In this document: positions 8,955 to 16,920 of the stretch, piece by piece
Layout of the letters: each line of letters starts with the position of its first letter
Numbering within the stretch: the stretch's first letter is position 1
Assembly: GCF_003598715.1 (NCBI RefSeq)
Contig: NZ_QZFU01000016.1
Location: 124,001-188,000, forward strand
DNA length: 64,000 nucleotides
Direction: 5' to 3'
DNA from: Nocardia panacis
GTDB taxonomy: Bacteria; Actinomycetota; Actinomycetes; Mycobacteriales; Mycobacteriaceae
Made by a program: the position numbers and the translations under genes
Notes under the pieces: model-generated
What the model saw: the letters and a program-made list of their open reading frames with translations, nothing else
Database searches by the model: none
Told to the model about the DNA's origin: nothing

Positions 8955-9591
8955 CGGACACTCCTGATTCCTGGTGCGCGCCTTGGGCGCTCGATGTTGT
9001 GTGCGCGCCGAGGGCGCGCAGGGCGAAGGTGACCAACTGCGGCACAACCGATTCCCCGTGCGGCGCGGCGACCAGCGGACCGACCAGGACCTCTCCGATC
9101 GCCCCCACCAGCGCGGCCGCGCTGGTGGCCGGATCCTGTGCGGGCAACTCTCCGCGCGAAACCCCGTCGCGCACTGCCGCTTCGAAAGCGGCGGCGAAGG
9201 CGCGACGGAAGTGCAGCCGCTGCGCGTCGACCACGGTGTCCACCGGTTCGACCAGCAGGACATAGGCCAGTTTGGGATTCTTCAAGGCGCGGCCCGCGAA
9301 GGTCTCGACCGCCGCGCTGACCCTGGCGACGGCGTCGCCGGTGCGCGCAGCGTCGGTGACCGCGGCGACTTCGCGGGCCACCACCTTGCGGAAGACGGCG
9401 GTGACCAGTTCGGCCTTGCCCGCGAAATGTTTGTACACGGTGCCGGTGGCTACTCCGGCTTCGGTCGCGACCGCCGCCATGGACAGGCCCGCGTAACCAC
9501 CCTCGGCCAGGAGTTTGGTCGCGACCTGCACGATCAACCCGGTCTGGGCATCCAGCCTGGCCTGCACGGCCGGGGTTCTGCGATATGCCAC
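8941..9591 (-). CDS. TetR/AcrR family transcriptional regulator
   Basis: A 216-residue repressor-type regulator. The N-terminal helix-turn-helix reads LLAEGGYAGLSMAAVATEAGVATGTVYKHFAGKAEL (in short: GLSMAAVATEAGV plus TGTVYKHF, residues about 30-55), the classical TetR signature. The C-terminal ligand-binding half is helical and variable, so no ligand can be named. GTG 9591 (VAYRRTP) is preferred over an earlier GTG because a perfect 10-bp inverted repeat, the likely operator, lies immediately upstream (9594-9620) and would otherwise be inside the coding region. It overlaps the acyl-CoA dehydrogenase gene by 14 nt and is divergent from a crotonase gene, so it probably autoregulates and controls one or both acyl-CoA genes. 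Confidence 0.9.
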   Translation of the reverse strand: MAYRRTPAVQARLDAQTGLIVQVATKLLAEGGYAGLSMAAVATEAGVATGTVYKHFAGKAELVTAVFRKVVAREVAAVTDAARTGDAVARVSAAVETFAGRALKNPKLAYVLLVEPVDTVVDAQRLHFRRAFAAAFEAAVRDGVSRGELPAQDPATSAAALVGAIGEVLVGPLVAAPHGESVVPQLVTFALRALGAHTTSSAQGAHQESGVSDADA

Positions 9592-9593
9592 CC

Positions 9594-9620
9594 AAGAAGT
9601 GAAACACGGATTCACTTCTT
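9594..9620. promoter_or_regulatory. Probable TetR operator, 27-bp inverted repeat
   Basis: Perfect 10-bp arms, AAGAAGTGAA (9594-9603) and TTCACTTCTT (9611-9620), separated by 7 bp. It begins 3 bp upstream of the proposed tetR start and lies about 94 bp before the divergent crotonase gene. Size, symmetry and position are typical of a TetR-family operator. Confidence 0.75.
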
Positions 9621-9713
9621 CACACAAGGGGTGCTCGGGCCGTATGGTCGAGCCGTGACAGCGCCATATGATCGAGCGCCGACAACGCCGCGCCCGGCGA
9701 GGAGGACACTCTG

Positions 9714-10496
9714 GTGAGCGAGCAAACGTCGAATACGATCCCGGCCGTTCGAGTCGAACATTCGGGACCGGTGACCACGGTGATCCTGTACCGCCCCGCC
9801 GCCCGCAATGCCGTCGACGGGGCCACCGCGCAGGCACTGGCCGACGCCTTCCGCGCCTTCGACGCCGACCCGGACGCCGCCGTCGCGGTGCTGTGGGGCG
9901 AGGGCGGCACCTTCTGCTCCGGCGCCGATCTCAAGGCCATCGGCACCGAACGCTCCAATCGCACCACCGAAAACGGCGACGGGCCAATGGGTCCCACCAG
10001 AATGCGACTGTCCAAACCGGTTATCGCGGCGGTCTCCGGCTACGCGGTGGCGGGCGGATTGGAACTGGCCCTGTGGTGCGATCTGCGAATCGCCGAGCAG
10101 GACAGCATCTTCGGCGTCTTCTGCCGCCGCTGGGGCGTCCCGCTCATCGACGGCGGCACGGTGCGGCTCCCCCGCATCATCGGCGCCGGTCGCGCCATGG
10201 ACATGGTGCTCACCGGTCGCCCCGTCGGCGCACCGGAGGCGCTGCAGATGGGGCTGGTCAGCCGGGTCGTCCCGACCGGCGAATCCCGCAGTGCCGCCGA
10301 GGAATTGGCCGCAGAACTGGCCGCGCTTCCCCAGACCTGTCTGCGCACCGATCGGATGTCGATGCTGGAGCAGGACGGGCTGGACGAACAAGCCGCGCTG
10401 CGCAACGAGTTTCGACACGGGATCACCGCTTTGACGAATGGTGCGGTGGCCGGGGCGCAGCGGTTCGCCGCAGGGGCGGGTCGGCACGGGGCATAA
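9714..10496 (+). CDS. Crotonase/enoyl-CoA hydratase family protein
   Basis: Crotonase-fold enzyme of 260 residues, probably acting on an acyl-CoA thioester in fatty acid or related catabolism. Oxyanion-hole segments are visible: GTFCSGADLKAIG (near residue 65-75) and KPVIAAVSGYAVAGGLELALWCDLRIAE (near residue 105-130). The next helix reads FGVFCRRWGVPLIDGGTVRLPR. In canonical enoyl-CoA hydratases this part carries two catalytic Glu residues; by alignment the first is Cys here and the second is Asp, so ordinary hydratase activity is doubtful and a different crotonase reaction is possible. GTG 9714 is preceded by GAGGAGGA (9698-9705), a good ribosome binding site. Divergent from the tetR/acyl-CoA dehydrogenase operon; shared control through the 9594-9620 operator is plausible. 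Confidence 0.87.
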   Translation: MSEQTSNTIPAVRVEHSGPVTTVILYRPAARNAVDGATAQALADAFRAFDADPDAAVAVLWGEGGTFCSGADLKAIGTERSNRTTENGDGPMGPTRMRLSKPVIAAVSGYAVAGGLELALWCDLRIAEQDSIFGVFCRRWGVPLIDGGTVRLPRIIGAGRAMDMVLTGRPVGAPEALQMGLVSRVVPTGESRSAAEELAAELAALPQTCLRTDRMSMLEQDGLDEQAALRNEFRHGITALTNGAVAGAQRFAAGAGRHGA

Positions 10497-10501
10497 AGTC
10501 C

Positions 10502-10539
10502 AGACCCGCGCATGGCCGGAGCGAAGGCGGAGGTACGCC
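10502..10539. repeat. 38-bp direct repeat, copy 1
   Basis: First of two 38-bp copies with two mismatches, containing GGAGCGAAGGCGGAGGTACG. It starts just after the crotonase stop codon. The second copy is 66 bp further on. Confidence 0.85.
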
Positions 10540-10567
10540 AACGAACACTGCCGGCGAAGCCGTCCAC

Positions 10568-10605
10568 AGACCTGCGCATAGCCGGAGCGAAGGCGGAGGT
10601 ACGCC
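10568..10605. repeat. 38-bp direct repeat, copy 2
   Basis: Second copy of the 38-bp repeat. It ends on the last base of the stop codon of the convergent PNPOx-like gene. The pair fills the space between two convergent 3' ends and may be a dispersed intergenic repeat of this genome. Confidence 0.85.
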
Positions 10606-11282
10606 TAGTCGATCCGACTGAGCGGGGTCCGCTGCGCGACCTCGGACGGTGCCGCGATGCCCGGATCGAGGTCGGCCGAGTCGATCGGCGTACCCCACTC
10701 CTGGCGCAATGGCAGCACACCCGCCCACACACCGCCTGCCGCGATGTCCTCCGGTTCGTCGTTGGGCCCGCCCGCGCGCACCTTCACCGAAGCCTCGGTC
10801 AGATCCAGCGCGAGGACCGCGGTGGCGGCCAACTCCTTCCTGTTGGGGTGGCGCACCCGCGCCCACGCGCCGGGCGCGGTGTGCTCGGTGATGACGCGCA
10901 GGCCGTGCAGTCTGTCGGCCGGGTCGGTGAGTTCGGTCGGGCGGCCCCGGACCACCGCCGAGTGGTAGTTCATCGAGAAGTGGAAGGCCGAGCGGGCATA
11001 GACCACGCCGTGCACATGGGTGACCGCCACCGAGACCTCCTCGCGCATCGCGGCCCGCAGATTGCCCGCGCCGGTGGATCCGTGCAGGTAGAGGGTGTCC
11101 CCATCGCGACCGTAGACGGTGGGGATGACCACCGGGCTGCCCTCGAGCACCACACCGAGGTGGCACAGGACGCCCACGTCGAGCACGGCGTCCAGGACCG
11201 CGCGATCTAGGACGGCTTTGGACCGATCGCGGGTCAGGGTGCTGCGGGGTGTCGGTGAGAGCGGGAGGCGTTGGTCGTCCAT
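10605..11282 (-). CDS. Pyridoxamine 5'-phosphate oxidase-like, FMN-binding split-barrel protein
   Basis: A 225-residue protein of the PNPOx-like split beta-barrel superfamily, which binds FMN or F420 at a dimer interface. Characteristic stretches are VLCHLGVVLEGSPVVIPTVYGRDGDTLYLHGSTGAGNLR (residues about 38-75) and VSVAVTHVHGVVYARSAFHFSMNYHSAVVRGRP, with ITEHTAPGAWARVRHPNRKEL towards the C-terminus. It is not a canonical PdxH; members of this group are reductases, sensors or of unknown function. ATG 11282 begins MDDQRLP. Head-to-head with a MocR-type regulator across 79 bp, an arrangement seen for PdxR-like regulators and their targets, so control by that neighbour is likely. Natural substrate unknown. 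Confidence 0.82.
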   Translation of the reverse strand: MDDQRLPLSPTPRSTLTRDRSKAVLDRAVLDAVLDVGVLCHLGVVLEGSPVVIPTVYGRDGDTLYLHGSTGAGNLRAAMREEVSVAVTHVHGVVYARSAFHFSMNYHSAVVRGRPTELTDPADRLHGLRVITEHTAPGAWARVRHPNRKELAATAVLALDLTEASVKVRAGGPNDEPEDIAAGGVWAGVLPLRQEWGTPIDSADLDPGIAAPSEVAQRTPLSRID

Positions 11283-11317
11283 ACTTCCAGATTCGCGACC
11301 GGAGTGGCATTCTGAAA

Positions 11318-11339
11318 TAGCCAATTCGTAGCCAAATCA
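11318..11339. promoter_or_regulatory. Tandem 11-bp direct repeat, possible MocR operator
   Basis: Two adjacent copies, TAGCCAATTCG (11318-11328) and TAGCCAAATCA (11329-11339), in the 79-bp space between the divergent PNPOx-like and MocR genes. MocR/PdxR regulators commonly bind direct repeats, so this is a candidate site. Confidence 0.5.
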
Positions 11340-11361
11340 GCAGACCACTTTCGGGGGAACC

Positions 11362-12738
11362 GTGACCAATCGCTTCGAGGAACTGCCGATCGAACTCGAC
11401 CGCTCCGGCCTCACGCCGCTGTCGGTACAGGTCGCCGCCGGGCTGCGATCCGCGGCCGCGAGCGGGACGCTGCGGCTGGGGGATCGACTGCCCTCCTCGC
11501 GCTCGCTGGCCGATCAGCTCTCGGTGAGCCGGACCGTCGTCGCTGCCGCCTACGACCAACTGCATGCCGAGGGCTGGATCGACGGACGCACCGGTTCCGG
11601 CACGTATCTGCTTGCCGCACCGGAGATTACCGAACCGCGACCCACCGCGCCGAAACCGGTCGACACCACCGCCGAGCTGCTCGACCTCGGTCCCGGCGCG
11701 CCCTGCGCGGAGATGATCGATCGGGCCGCGTGGCGGCGGGCCTGGCGTGCCGCCGCGGACCGACCACCCCGCACCCGCAAGGATCGCGCGGGCGAACCGG
11801 AATTCCGCGACGCCGTCGCCGAACATCTGCTGCGCCATCGCGGACTCAGCGCGGGCGGTGCCACCGTCGTACTCGCCACCTCGGGAAGCAGCGCCGCCGT
11901 CACCGAATTCGCCTGCGCCGTACTGCGACCCGGCGATCGGGTCGCCATGGAGGATCCCGGATATCGGCGGGCGGCGCGCGGATTTCGCGAGGCGGGCATG
12001 CGGGTGGCGCCGGTGCCCGTCGACGCCGAGGGTCTGCGGGTCGACCGGGTGCCCGAGGATGTCAAGGTGGTGTATTGCACTCCGGCGCACCAGTATCCGC
12101 TCGGCGGTCGGATGCCCGCCGCGCGGCGGGTCCGGTTGATCGAATTCGCCAGGCGGCACGGAATACTCGTCATCGAGGACGACTACGACGGCGAATTGCG
12201 CTACGACACGGCACCTTTGCCGCTGCTCGCGGCACTCGCACCGGATGTGGTGGTGCACCTGGGCACCACGAGCAAGATCCTGTCCCCCAGCCTCGGCGCC
12301 GGCTGGCTGGTCGCGGCCCCCGGTGTCGCCCAGACCATCCTCGACTACCGCAGGCGCACCGGCACCGGGCCGACGCCCGCGGGTCAGTTGGTGCTCGCCG
12401 AACTGGCCCGCCACGGCGATCTGGCCCGGCACCTGCGCAAACTGCGCCGCGAGCTGCCGCCGCGGCGCGCACTGCTGGTCGAGGAACTGCGGCGACGCGG
12501 ACTCGAGGTGCGCGGCGACGACGCGGGTTCGCACGTCGTGGTGCCGCTCGACTCCGCCGCCGACGAGGCGCGCGTCATCGCGGCCGCCCGCAGGCGCGGG
12601 GTCTACCTGGTCGGACTCGCGGACCACTACATCGGCGACCCGCACAGCTTCGGCATCGCCCTGGGCTATTCGGCACTGCCCGAATCGGCGCTGGGTACGG
12701 CCGCGCGAATCGCGGGCTACTGCCTGGCGCGGTCGTAG
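11362..12738 (+). CDS. MocR/PdxR-type regulator (GntR winged helix fused to PLP aminotransferase fold)
   Basis: A 458-residue transcription factor with two domains. Residues about 15-85 form a GntR winged helix-turn-helix (LSVQVAAGLRSAAASGTL, LPSSRSLADQLSVSRTVV, GWIDGRTGSGTYL). Residues about 110-458 are a fold-type I aminotransferase domain with ATSGSSAAVTEFA, a DDYDGELRY motif and the PLP-binding Lys in TTSKILSPSLGAGW. MocR proteins use PLP or an aldimine as effector; PdxR members control vitamin B6 genes. The neighbour in the opposite direction is a PNPOx-like protein, which favours a PdxR-like role, but no pdxS/pdxT genes are in view. GTG 11362 follows GGGGGAAC. The stop is 10 bp from the DUF2630 start. 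Confidence 0.92.
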   Translation: MTNRFEELPIELDRSGLTPLSVQVAAGLRSAAASGTLRLGDRLPSSRSLADQLSVSRTVVAAAYDQLHAEGWIDGRTGSGTYLLAAPEITEPRPTAPKPVDTTAELLDLGPGAPCAEMIDRAAWRRAWRAAADRPPRTRKDRAGEPEFRDAVAEHLLRHRGLSAGGATVVLATSGSSAAVTEFACAVLRPGDRVAMEDPGYRRAARGFREAGMRVAPVPVDAEGLRVDRVPEDVKVVYCTPAHQYPLGGRMPAARRVRLIEFARRHGILVIEDDYDGELRYDTAPLPLLAALAPDVVVHLGTTSKILSPSLGAGWLVAAPGVAQTILDYRRRTGTGPTPAGQLVLAELARHGDLARHLRKLRRELPPRRALLVEELRRRGLEVRGDDAGSHVVVPLDSAADEARVIAAARRRGVYLVGLADHYIGDPHSFGIALGYSALPESALGTAARIAGYCLARS

Positions 12739-12748
12739 CATGGTCGAC

Positions 12749-12994
12749 ATGACCGAACAGGACATCCTGGCCCGCATCAAGGAATTGGTCGATCACGAAC
12801 ACACCCTGCGCTCGCAGGCCACCCGAGGTGATCTCGACCCCAAGACCGAACGTCAGCAGCTGGCCGAACTCGAGGTCATGCTCGACCAGTGCTGGGATCT
12901 GCTGCGCCAGCGCCGTGCCCGACTGGACGTGGGCCAGCCCCCCGAGAACGCGCAGGCGAATACCGCCAAGCAGGTCGAAGGCTACCTCCAATAG
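12749..12994 (+). CDS. DUF2630 family small protein
   Basis: An 81-residue, strongly charged, probably helical protein of unknown function matching the actinobacterial DUF2630 family: TEQDILARIKELVDHEH, LDPKTERQQLAELEVMLDQCWDLLRQRRAR, ending QVEGYLQ. No membrane segment or signal is present. ATG 12749 is favoured over ATG 12740 because TAGCAT (12736-12741) lies 7 nt upstream as a possible -10; the earlier ATG would add three residues. Its TAG shares one base with the GTG of the following oxidoreductase, so the two are very likely cotranscribed. The MocR gene ends 10 bp upstream, so all three may form one operon. Confidence 0.85.
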   Translation: MTEQDILARIKELVDHEHTLRSQATRGDLDPKTERQQLAELEVMLDQCWDLLRQRRARLDVGQPPENAQANTAKQVEGYLQ

Positions 12995-14457
12995 TGGACG
13001 AATACGACGTCATCGTGCTCGGCGGCGGCCCGGCCGGGGAGAATGCCGCCGCCTACGCCATCGCGGGGAGTACCCGCACCGCGGCCATAGTGGAGCGGGA
13101 ACTCGTCGGCGGCGAATGCTCCTACTGGGCCTGCATCCCCAGCAAGGCGCTGCTGCGACCCGGACATGTGCTGGCCCAGGCGCGGGCCATGGACGGGGTC
13201 ACCGCATCCGGATTGGACGTGGCGCCGGTGCTGCGCAGGCGCGATGCCTTCGTGCACGACCACGACGACACCTCCCAGGTCGGGTGGGCGCACGACAATC
13301 GGATCGAGGTCATCCGCGGCACCGGACGGCTGAGCGGACCGCGCCGGGTCGAGGTCGATGGGCGCGAACTGCGGGCGCGGCACGCGGTGATCCTCGCGAC
13401 CGGGACCACCGCCGTGATACCCGATATCGCGGGTCTGCGCGCAGCACTGCCCTGGATCTCGCGCGATGCCACGAATCTGCACGAGGTGCCGGGTCGGGTC
13501 GTTGTCGTCGGCGGGGGTGTGGTCGCGTGTGAGGCCGCGACCTGGTTGTCGGCGCTGGGAGCCGAGGTGACCATGCTGGTGCGTGGCACCTCGCTGCTGG
13601 GTGCGAGCGAACCGTTCGCGCGGGATGCGGTGGCCGCCGGGTTGGTCGAGGCCGGAGTGCGGGTGCTGTTCGAGACCGAGCCGGTTCGGGTCGATCGGGC
13701 CGAGGTTCGCGATACCGGCGAGGGATGGATTCATGGCGGACCGGTGACGGTTGCGGTGCGGCGCGGCGGCTCGGCTCCTGACGACCGCGCGAGCGACGCG
13801 GACGCGGCGGAAATCGTCGCCGACGAGATTCTGGTCGCCGCCGGACGACGGCCCGCGACGGCGGGACTCGGACTGGACAATGTCGGGCTGCCGGAAGGCT
13901 ATGTCGCCGTCGACGATCAACTCACGGCCGTAGGGGTCGATGGGGATTGGTTGTACGCGGTCGGCGATGTGAATCATCGGGTGGCGCTCACACATATGGG
14001 GAAGTACCAGGGGCGGGTGTGCGGTGATGTGATCGCGGCGCGGGCCGAGGGACAGCCGACGACCGGGTCGCGATATGCCGCGAGCGCGGATCACGGGCAG
14101 GTGCCGCAGGTGGTGTTCACCGAACCGGAGGTTGCCTCGATCGGATTGACCGAGGCGGCGGCGCGGACGGCCGGATATGCGGTGCGCACCATCGAGCAGG
14201 AGATCGGTGTCGCCGGAACCTCGCTGGCGCGCAATGATTTTCGTGGCAGGGCCAAACTCGTGATCGATACCGCGAGTCGGACCATCCTCGGCGCGACCTT
14301 GGTCGGACCGGATATGGGCGAGCAACTGCATGCGGCCACCATCGCCGTGGTCGGGCGGGTGCCTTTGGATACGCTGTGGCACGCCGTTCCGGCCTTCCCC
14401 GCGGCCGCCGAGTTCTGGCTGCGGCTGCTGGAAGGGCTGCGGTTACCGGAAGGCTGA
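12994..14457 (+). CDS. FAD-dependent pyridine nucleotide-disulfide oxidoreductase (Lpd/mercuric reductase-like)
   Basis: A 487-residue class I flavoprotein disulfide reductase homologue. The N-terminal FAD-binding GGGPAGE dinucleotide fold is followed by GGECSYWACIPSKALL, which keeps two Cys in CxxxxC spacing as in lipoamide dehydrogenase and glutathione reductase. A second nucleotide-binding motif VVVGGGVVACEAATWL (near residue 170) binds NAD(P)H, then YAVGDVNHRVALTHMGKYQGRV. The C-terminal interface has LWHAVPAFPAAAEFW, where true lipoamide dehydrogenases have HAHPTLSE, so the catalytic His is kept but the motif differs. Substrate unknown; dihydrolipoamide dehydrogenase, a quinone or metal reductase are alternatives. 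GTG 12994 overlaps the TAG of the DUF2630 gene by one base, implying translational coupling. Confidence 0.85.
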   Translation: MDEYDVIVLGGGPAGENAAAYAIAGSTRTAAIVERELVGGECSYWACIPSKALLRPGHVLAQARAMDGVTASGLDVAPVLRRRDAFVHDHDDTSQVGWAHDNRIEVIRGTGRLSGPRRVEVDGRELRARHAVILATGTTAVIPDIAGLRAALPWISRDATNLHEVPGRVVVVGGGVVACEAATWLSALGAEVTMLVRGTSLLGASEPFARDAVAAGLVEAGVRVLFETEPVRVDRAEVRDTGEGWIHGGPVTVAVRRGGSAPDDRASDADAAEIVADEILVAAGRRPATAGLGLDNVGLPEGYVAVDDQLTAVGVDGDWLYAVGDVNHRVALTHMGKYQGRVCGDVIAARAEGQPTTGSRYAASADHGQVPQVVFTEPEVASIGLTEAAARTAGYAVRTIEQEIGVAGTSLARNDFRGRAKLVIDTASRTILGATLVGPDMGEQLHAATIAVVGRVPLDTLWHAVPAFPAAAEFWLRLLEGLRLPEG

Positions 14458-14483
14458 GGCTGTCGGAAGGGTGAGCGGCTGAC

Positions 14484-14489
14484 TACTAT
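14484..14489 (+). promoter_or_regulatory. Putative -10 element (TACTAT), leaderless carboxylesterase
   Basis: TACTAT, 6 nt before ATG 14496, with no Shine-Dalgarno sequence between. Fits a leaderless transcript. Confidence 0.4.
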
Positions 14490-14495
14490 GCGGTA

Positions 14496-16010
14496 ATGGC
14501 GGCTCGAACAGATATCGAGACCGCGGCGGGTGTCGTGCGCGGTCATCAGGGGCAGCGCACGCTGCGCTGGCGGTCCATCCCCTACGCCGCACCGCCCGTG
14601 GGCGAGCTGCGGTTTCGCGCGCCCCAGCCCGTGGCGAAGTGGGCGGGCGTGCGGGCCGCCACCGAATTCGGTTACGCCGCAATGCAGCATCGCTCCGGGG
14701 CGCGGATCGGCCCGCGCACCTTTCAGCCAACCAGCGAGGACGCACTGACGCTGAATGTCGTCGCCCCCGTCGCGCCCGCCGAATCACCCCGCCCCGTCAT
14801 GGTTTTCATTCATGGCGGCGCGTACCTGATCGGAACATCCGCGCTGGGACTCTATTCCGGCGCGCGACTGGTCGAACGCGGCGATGTCGTCGTGGTGTCG
14901 ATCAACTACCGGCTGGGCGCCTTCGGCTATGTCGATTTCAGCGAATACTCCAGCGCCGACCGGATTTTCGACTCGAACCTGGGCCTGCGCGATCAAGTCG
15001 CCGCGCTCGAGTGGGTGCGGGAGAATATCGCGGCCTTCGGCGGCGATCCCGACAATGTCACCCTCTTCGGCGAATCGGCGGGCGCGCACGCGGTGCTCAG
15101 CCTGTTCGCCACCCCGGCGGCGCGGGGCCTGTTCCACCGGGGCATCGCGCAGAGTCCCCCGGCCGACTGGTCGCTCAATGCCGAGGACGCCCGCCTCTTC
15201 GCCCGACGCTGCCGCACCGAACTCGGTGTCGCCCCCGAAGCCGCCTCCGATGCGCTGATCCGGGCCGACGCCAACGCGATTCGCCGCGCGGTCGACCGGG
15301 CCAATACGGCGGTGAGCCGCGAGCGGCGCGGCGTCTTCCCGCTCGCGCCGCAGGTGGATGGGGTCTTCCTGCCGCGAGCGCCGATCGACGCATTGGTCGC
15401 GGGCGCCGCGCACCGACTGCCACTGATCATCGGCACCAATCGGGACGAGGGCACCCTGTTCGACCGGTTCGCCGACGGCCTGCTCACCAAACCCCACCGG
15501 TTGCGCGCCGCCATCGGCTCGGACGGCGAATCACGCATCGCCACTGCCTATCCCGGATATCCCGAACATCGGGTCGCGGTGCGCGCGGGCGGCGACTACA
15601 CCTTCTGGCGGCCCAGTGTCGCGATCATGGAAGGGCACAGTCGCCACGCGCCCACCTACGCGTACCGCTACGATTTCGCGCCGCGCGCACTGCGGCTCGC
15701 CCGTCTCGGCGCGACCCACGCCACCGATCTGATCCCGGTATTCGGTGCGACCGACGACGTGTTCGGACGGGCGCTCACCGCACTGGGCGGGCGGCGCGGG
15801 CTACGCGCGGTAACCCGCCAGTTCCAGGACAATTGGCTGGAATTCGCGCGGCACGGCGCGCCACTGCCGTCCTGGCCCGCCTATACCGAGCAGCGGCGCA
15901 CCACGCTGATCATCGACGCGCCCGCGCGCCTGGTAGACGATCCAGAACAGGCGAAACGCCTTGCCTGGCAGGGTGTATCGGCCCCTAGGCTGGCGCAGGC
16001 CCTGGCCTAG
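14496..16010 (+). CDS. Type-B carboxylesterase/lipase family protein
   Basis: Alpha/beta-hydrolase of 504 residues that hydrolyses carboxylic esters, in the type-B carboxylesterase family. Motifs in order: RWRSIPYAAPPVGELRFRAPQP near the N-terminus, EDALTLNVVAP, the oxyanion-hole HGGAYLIGT (near residue 105), the nucleophile Ser in TLFGESAGAHAVLS (near residue 190), the acid Glu in GTNRDEGTLF (near residue 315) and a probable catalytic His in LGATHATDLIPVFG (near residue 410). No signal peptide is evident, so it is probably cytoplasmic. Start ATG 14496 lies 38 bp after the oxidoreductase stop. Its TAG directly abuts the stop of the convergent fpg-like gene. The natural ester is unknown. Confidence 0.92.
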   Translation: MAARTDIETAAGVVRGHQGQRTLRWRSIPYAAPPVGELRFRAPQPVAKWAGVRAATEFGYAAMQHRSGARIGPRTFQPTSEDALTLNVVAPVAPAESPRPVMVFIHGGAYLIGTSALGLYSGARLVERGDVVVVSINYRLGAFGYVDFSEYSSADRIFDSNLGLRDQVAALEWVRENIAAFGGDPDNVTLFGESAGAHAVLSLFATPAARGLFHRGIAQSPPADWSLNAEDARLFARRCRTELGVAPEAASDALIRADANAIRRAVDRANTAVSRERRGVFPLAPQVDGVFLPRAPIDALVAGAAHRLPLIIGTNRDEGTLFDRFADGLLTKPHRLRAAIGSDGESRIATAYPGYPEHRVAVRAGGDYTFWRPSVAIMEGHSRHAPTYAYRYDFAPRALRLARLGATHATDLIPVFGATDDVFGRALTALGGRRGLRAVTRQFQDNWLEFARHGAPLPSWPAYTEQRRTTLIIDAPARLVDDPEQAKRLAWQGVSAPRLAQALA

Positions 16011-16877
16011 CTATTTCAGCAGCCTGGACATGCGCCGGTCGGCGAGGATCTTGCCGCCGGTCTGGCAGGTGGGGCAGTACTGGAAGGAGCGCTCGGCGTA
16101 GGACACCTCGCGGACGGTGTCGCCGCAGACCGGGCAGGTTTCGCCGGTGCGGGCATGCACCCGCATGCCGGAACGCTTCTCACCCTTGAGTCGGGCCGCG
16201 TCCTGGCCGACCGAGCGCGTCACCGCATCGGTCAATACCGTGCGCATCGCACCGTACAGTTCCGAAACCTTCTCCTCCGACAGGGTTTTCGTATTCGCGA
16301 ACGGCGAAATCCTGGCGGTGTGCAGGATTTCGTCGGAATAGGCATTGCCGATTCCGGCGAGCAGACTCTGATCCACGATCGCCGTCTTGATCCGCTGGGA
16401 GGCGCCGCGCAGAATCTCCGCGAACTCGGGCTCCCCCACCTCGAGTGCGTCCGGACCCAATCGCGCGATGCCCGGCACCGCTTTCGGGTCCGTCACCACG
16501 TAGACCGCCAACCGCTTCTTCGTCCCCGCCTCGGTCAAATCGAATGCGGGCGTGGCCCCCTCCGGTGTGAAGAAATGCACCCGCAATGCCAACGGCCCTT
16601 TTCCCGGTTTCGGCGGCGTGGCGCTCGGCTCATCGATCCACCGCAACCACCCGGCCCGCGACAGATGGGTGATCAGCCACAACTCCCCGGCCTGCATCCC
16701 CAAGAATTTCCCCCACCGCCCCGCCCCGGTGACATCGCGCCCCGAAAGCGCCGTCACCGCAGGCTCGAACGTCTTCACCGCACTCAGTGCCGCCACATCG
16801 ACACGCCCCACCACCGCGCCGACCGCATGCTCCCGCAGGAACTGCGCCAACGCCTCCACTTCCGGCAGCTCAGGCAC
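16011..16877 (-). CDS. Fpg/Nei family DNA glycosylase-AP lyase
   Basis: Base excision repair enzyme that removes oxidised bases and cleaves abasic DNA. The 288-residue protein begins PELPEVEALAQFL, in which the N-terminal Pro (after Met removal) is the Schiff-base nucleophile and the next Glu is catalytic. GRWGKFLGMQAG carries the conserved Lys, and QSLLAGIGNAYSDEIL is the helix-two-turn-helix. The C-terminal zinc finger is complete (CPVCGD near residue 245, YCPTCQTGG near residue 265). All key residues are present, in contrast to the truncated Rv0944 of M. tuberculosis, which lies in a comparable neighbourhood near pgi. Whether it is Fpg (8-oxoG) or Nei (oxidised pyrimidines) cannot be decided. 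GTG start 16877 has TAGGCT 6 nt upstream. Confidence 0.93.
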   Translation of the reverse strand: MPELPEVEALAQFLREHAVGAVVGRVDVAALSAVKTFEPAVTALSGRDVTGAGRWGKFLGMQAGELWLITHLSRAGWLRWIDEPSATPPKPGKGPLALRVHFFTPEGATPAFDLTEAGTKKRLAVYVVTDPKAVPGIARLGPDALEVGEPEFAEILRGASQRIKTAIVDQSLLAGIGNAYSDEILHTARISPFANTKTLSEEKVSELYGAMRTVLTDAVTRSVGQDAARLKGEKRSGMRVHARTGETCPVCGDTVREVSYAERSFQYCPTCQTGGKILADRRMSRLLK

Positions 16878-16883
16878 CCACCC

Positions 16884-16889
16884 AGCCTA
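16884..16889 (-). promoter_or_regulatory. Putative -10 element (TAGGCT), leaderless fpg/nei
   Basis: TAGGCT on the minus strand, 6 nt before GTG 16877. Same layout as the gabD and DyP starts. Confidence 0.4.
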
Positions 16890-16920
16890 CCCACCACCCC
16901 TGACGACCACCTCGCGAAGC

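Noticed and set aside
7452..9032. Plus-strand frame opposite the acyl-CoA dehydrogenase
   Set aside because: Shadow frame without family features.
10423..12780. Long minus-strand frame opposite the MocR gene
   Set aside because: Composition is Arg/Gly/Ala-rich without motifs; the plus strand encodes a complete MocR protein.
12994..14457. Assignment as dihydrolipoamide dehydrogenase of the 2-oxoacid complexes
   Set aside because: The C-terminal HAHPTLSE-type motif is altered to HAVPAFPAAAE and no complex genes are nearby, so a general oxidoreductase call is safer.
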